From positions 41,268 through 105,267 of the forward strand of contig NZ_JPJG01000002.1 of NCBI RefSeq assembly GCF_000765235.1: a stretch of DNA of 64,000 nt. The letters are read 5' to 3'. Origin of the DNA: Oscillibacter sp. ER4. GTDB taxonomy: Bacteria; Bacillota; Clostridia; Oscillospirales; Oscillospiraceae. The notes below the pieces were generated by a model. It was given only the letters and a program-made list of their open reading frames with translations, was not told the DNA's origin and did not search any database. A program made the position numbers and the translations under genes. Positions 63,911 through 64,000 of the stretch are shown here, piece after piece; positions within the stretch are counted from its first letter, which is position 1; each line of letters starts with the position of its first letter.

Positions 63911-64000
63911 GTGCGCCCAGATAGGGCGCTGTGCAAAGCAGTCTAAGGTACTGCCGCACACGGCAGTGTGCGAGACAATCTGCCTTACCGACTAAGGAGA
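63911..64000 (+). mobile_element. Group II intron, 5' end
   Basis: GTGCGCCCAGATAGGG is the 5' end that I know from the Ll.LtrB-type (IIA) introns, and the following AGTCTAAGGTACTGCC with the hairpin CTGCCGCACACGGCAG also fits its domain I start. It follows the codon for Glu in VirB4, leaving the exon frame intact. The remainder, including any intron-encoded reverse transcriptase, is outside the window. Confidence 0.82.

Larger units (their letters stand above)
43736..64000 (+). mobile_element. Integrative conjugative element, partial
   Basis: From here to the window edge the genes belong to a conjugative element of the C. difficile CTn/Tn1549-related type: RepA-like initiator, ArdC-like protein, sortase and adhesin, VirD4 (CD1115 type), Maff2, CD1112-type channel protein, PrgI and VirB4 (CD1110 type). 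No relaxase or integrase is seen, so they lie to the right or are lost. The left border is uncertain; the truncated ATPase and Fic genes may be older cargo or host sequence. Confidence 0.75.

Overview
The window looks like a chromosome fragment of a strictly fermentative, endospore-lineage Firmicute with a fairly G+C-rich genome, most likely of the Oscillospirales (Clostridium cluster IV). Pointers are an YlmH-type S4 protein, a DUF896 protein, a GlgC/GlgD pair, phosphoketolase, lactate dehydrogenase with lactate permease, a pro-sigma-K gene, and transfer genes of the C. difficile CD1110/CD1112/CD1115 type. Taxonomy is inference; no rRNA is present.

Bases 1-27500 are ordinary backbone. An ABC exporter (cut by the window edge), ylmH-like, DUF896 and xpaC-like genes lead into a complete glycogen operon, glgB-glgC-glgD-glgA-glgP. 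Then come a lipoprotein, a redox patch (flavodoxin remnant, flavin reductase, divergent HxlR regulator), a DEAD-box helicase, a 0.56-kb MITE-like repeat with hairpin-bearing terminal inverted repeats, a peptide-type binding protein, a cation/proton antiporter and an SH3 protein. A minus-strand block follows: NifX-like protein, phosphoketolase, branched-chain aminotransferase, L-lactate dehydrogenase and L-lactate permease.

Bases 27698-43620 hold the main discovery. The sporulation sigma factor gene sigK is split by a 15,281-bp skin-like element. The N-terminal half stops at 28025 and the C-terminal half resumes at 43307. A GAATG core is shared by both junctions, and joining at it restores the conserved V-E-N-E-I-L-M-Y-F-R reading frame. 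A large serine recombinase sits at the right end, and its stop codon lies inside the right attachment core. The element ends are imperfect inverted repeats, so the excised circle would carry a dyad attachment site. Cargo is a metabolic island: a TetR regulator with four copies of one operator half-site pair in front of three transcription units, a VOC protein, a LUD protein, an amidohydrolase, an SSS symporter, an enoyl-CoA hydratase-like protein, an alanine racemase-like protein and a MATE pump. It also carries tRNA-Tyr, an odd tRNA-Ser, a truncated tRNA-Gln, an intact IS1182-type element, IS4 and IS3 remnants and two decayed genes.

The 3' end of sigK is itself cut short next to an IS21-like scar at about 43621-43735, so even after excision the sigma factor would lack the end of its last helix-turn-helix.

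From there to the right edge is part of an integrative conjugative element: truncated ATPase and Fic gene, RepA-like initiator, a decayed DUF3991/PcfB fusion, ArdC/LtrC-like protein, a secreted membrane-anchored protein, class D sortase, AAA/DUF4143 ATPase, CAP-domain protein, a giant thioester/SpaA-repeat adhesin with an in-frame TGA, then VirD4, Maff2, a reverse-strand ParE/RelB-type toxin-antitoxin pair, CD1112-type membrane protein, PrgI and VirB4. The VirB4 gene is interrupted at 63911 by the 5' end of a group II intron that runs out of the window.
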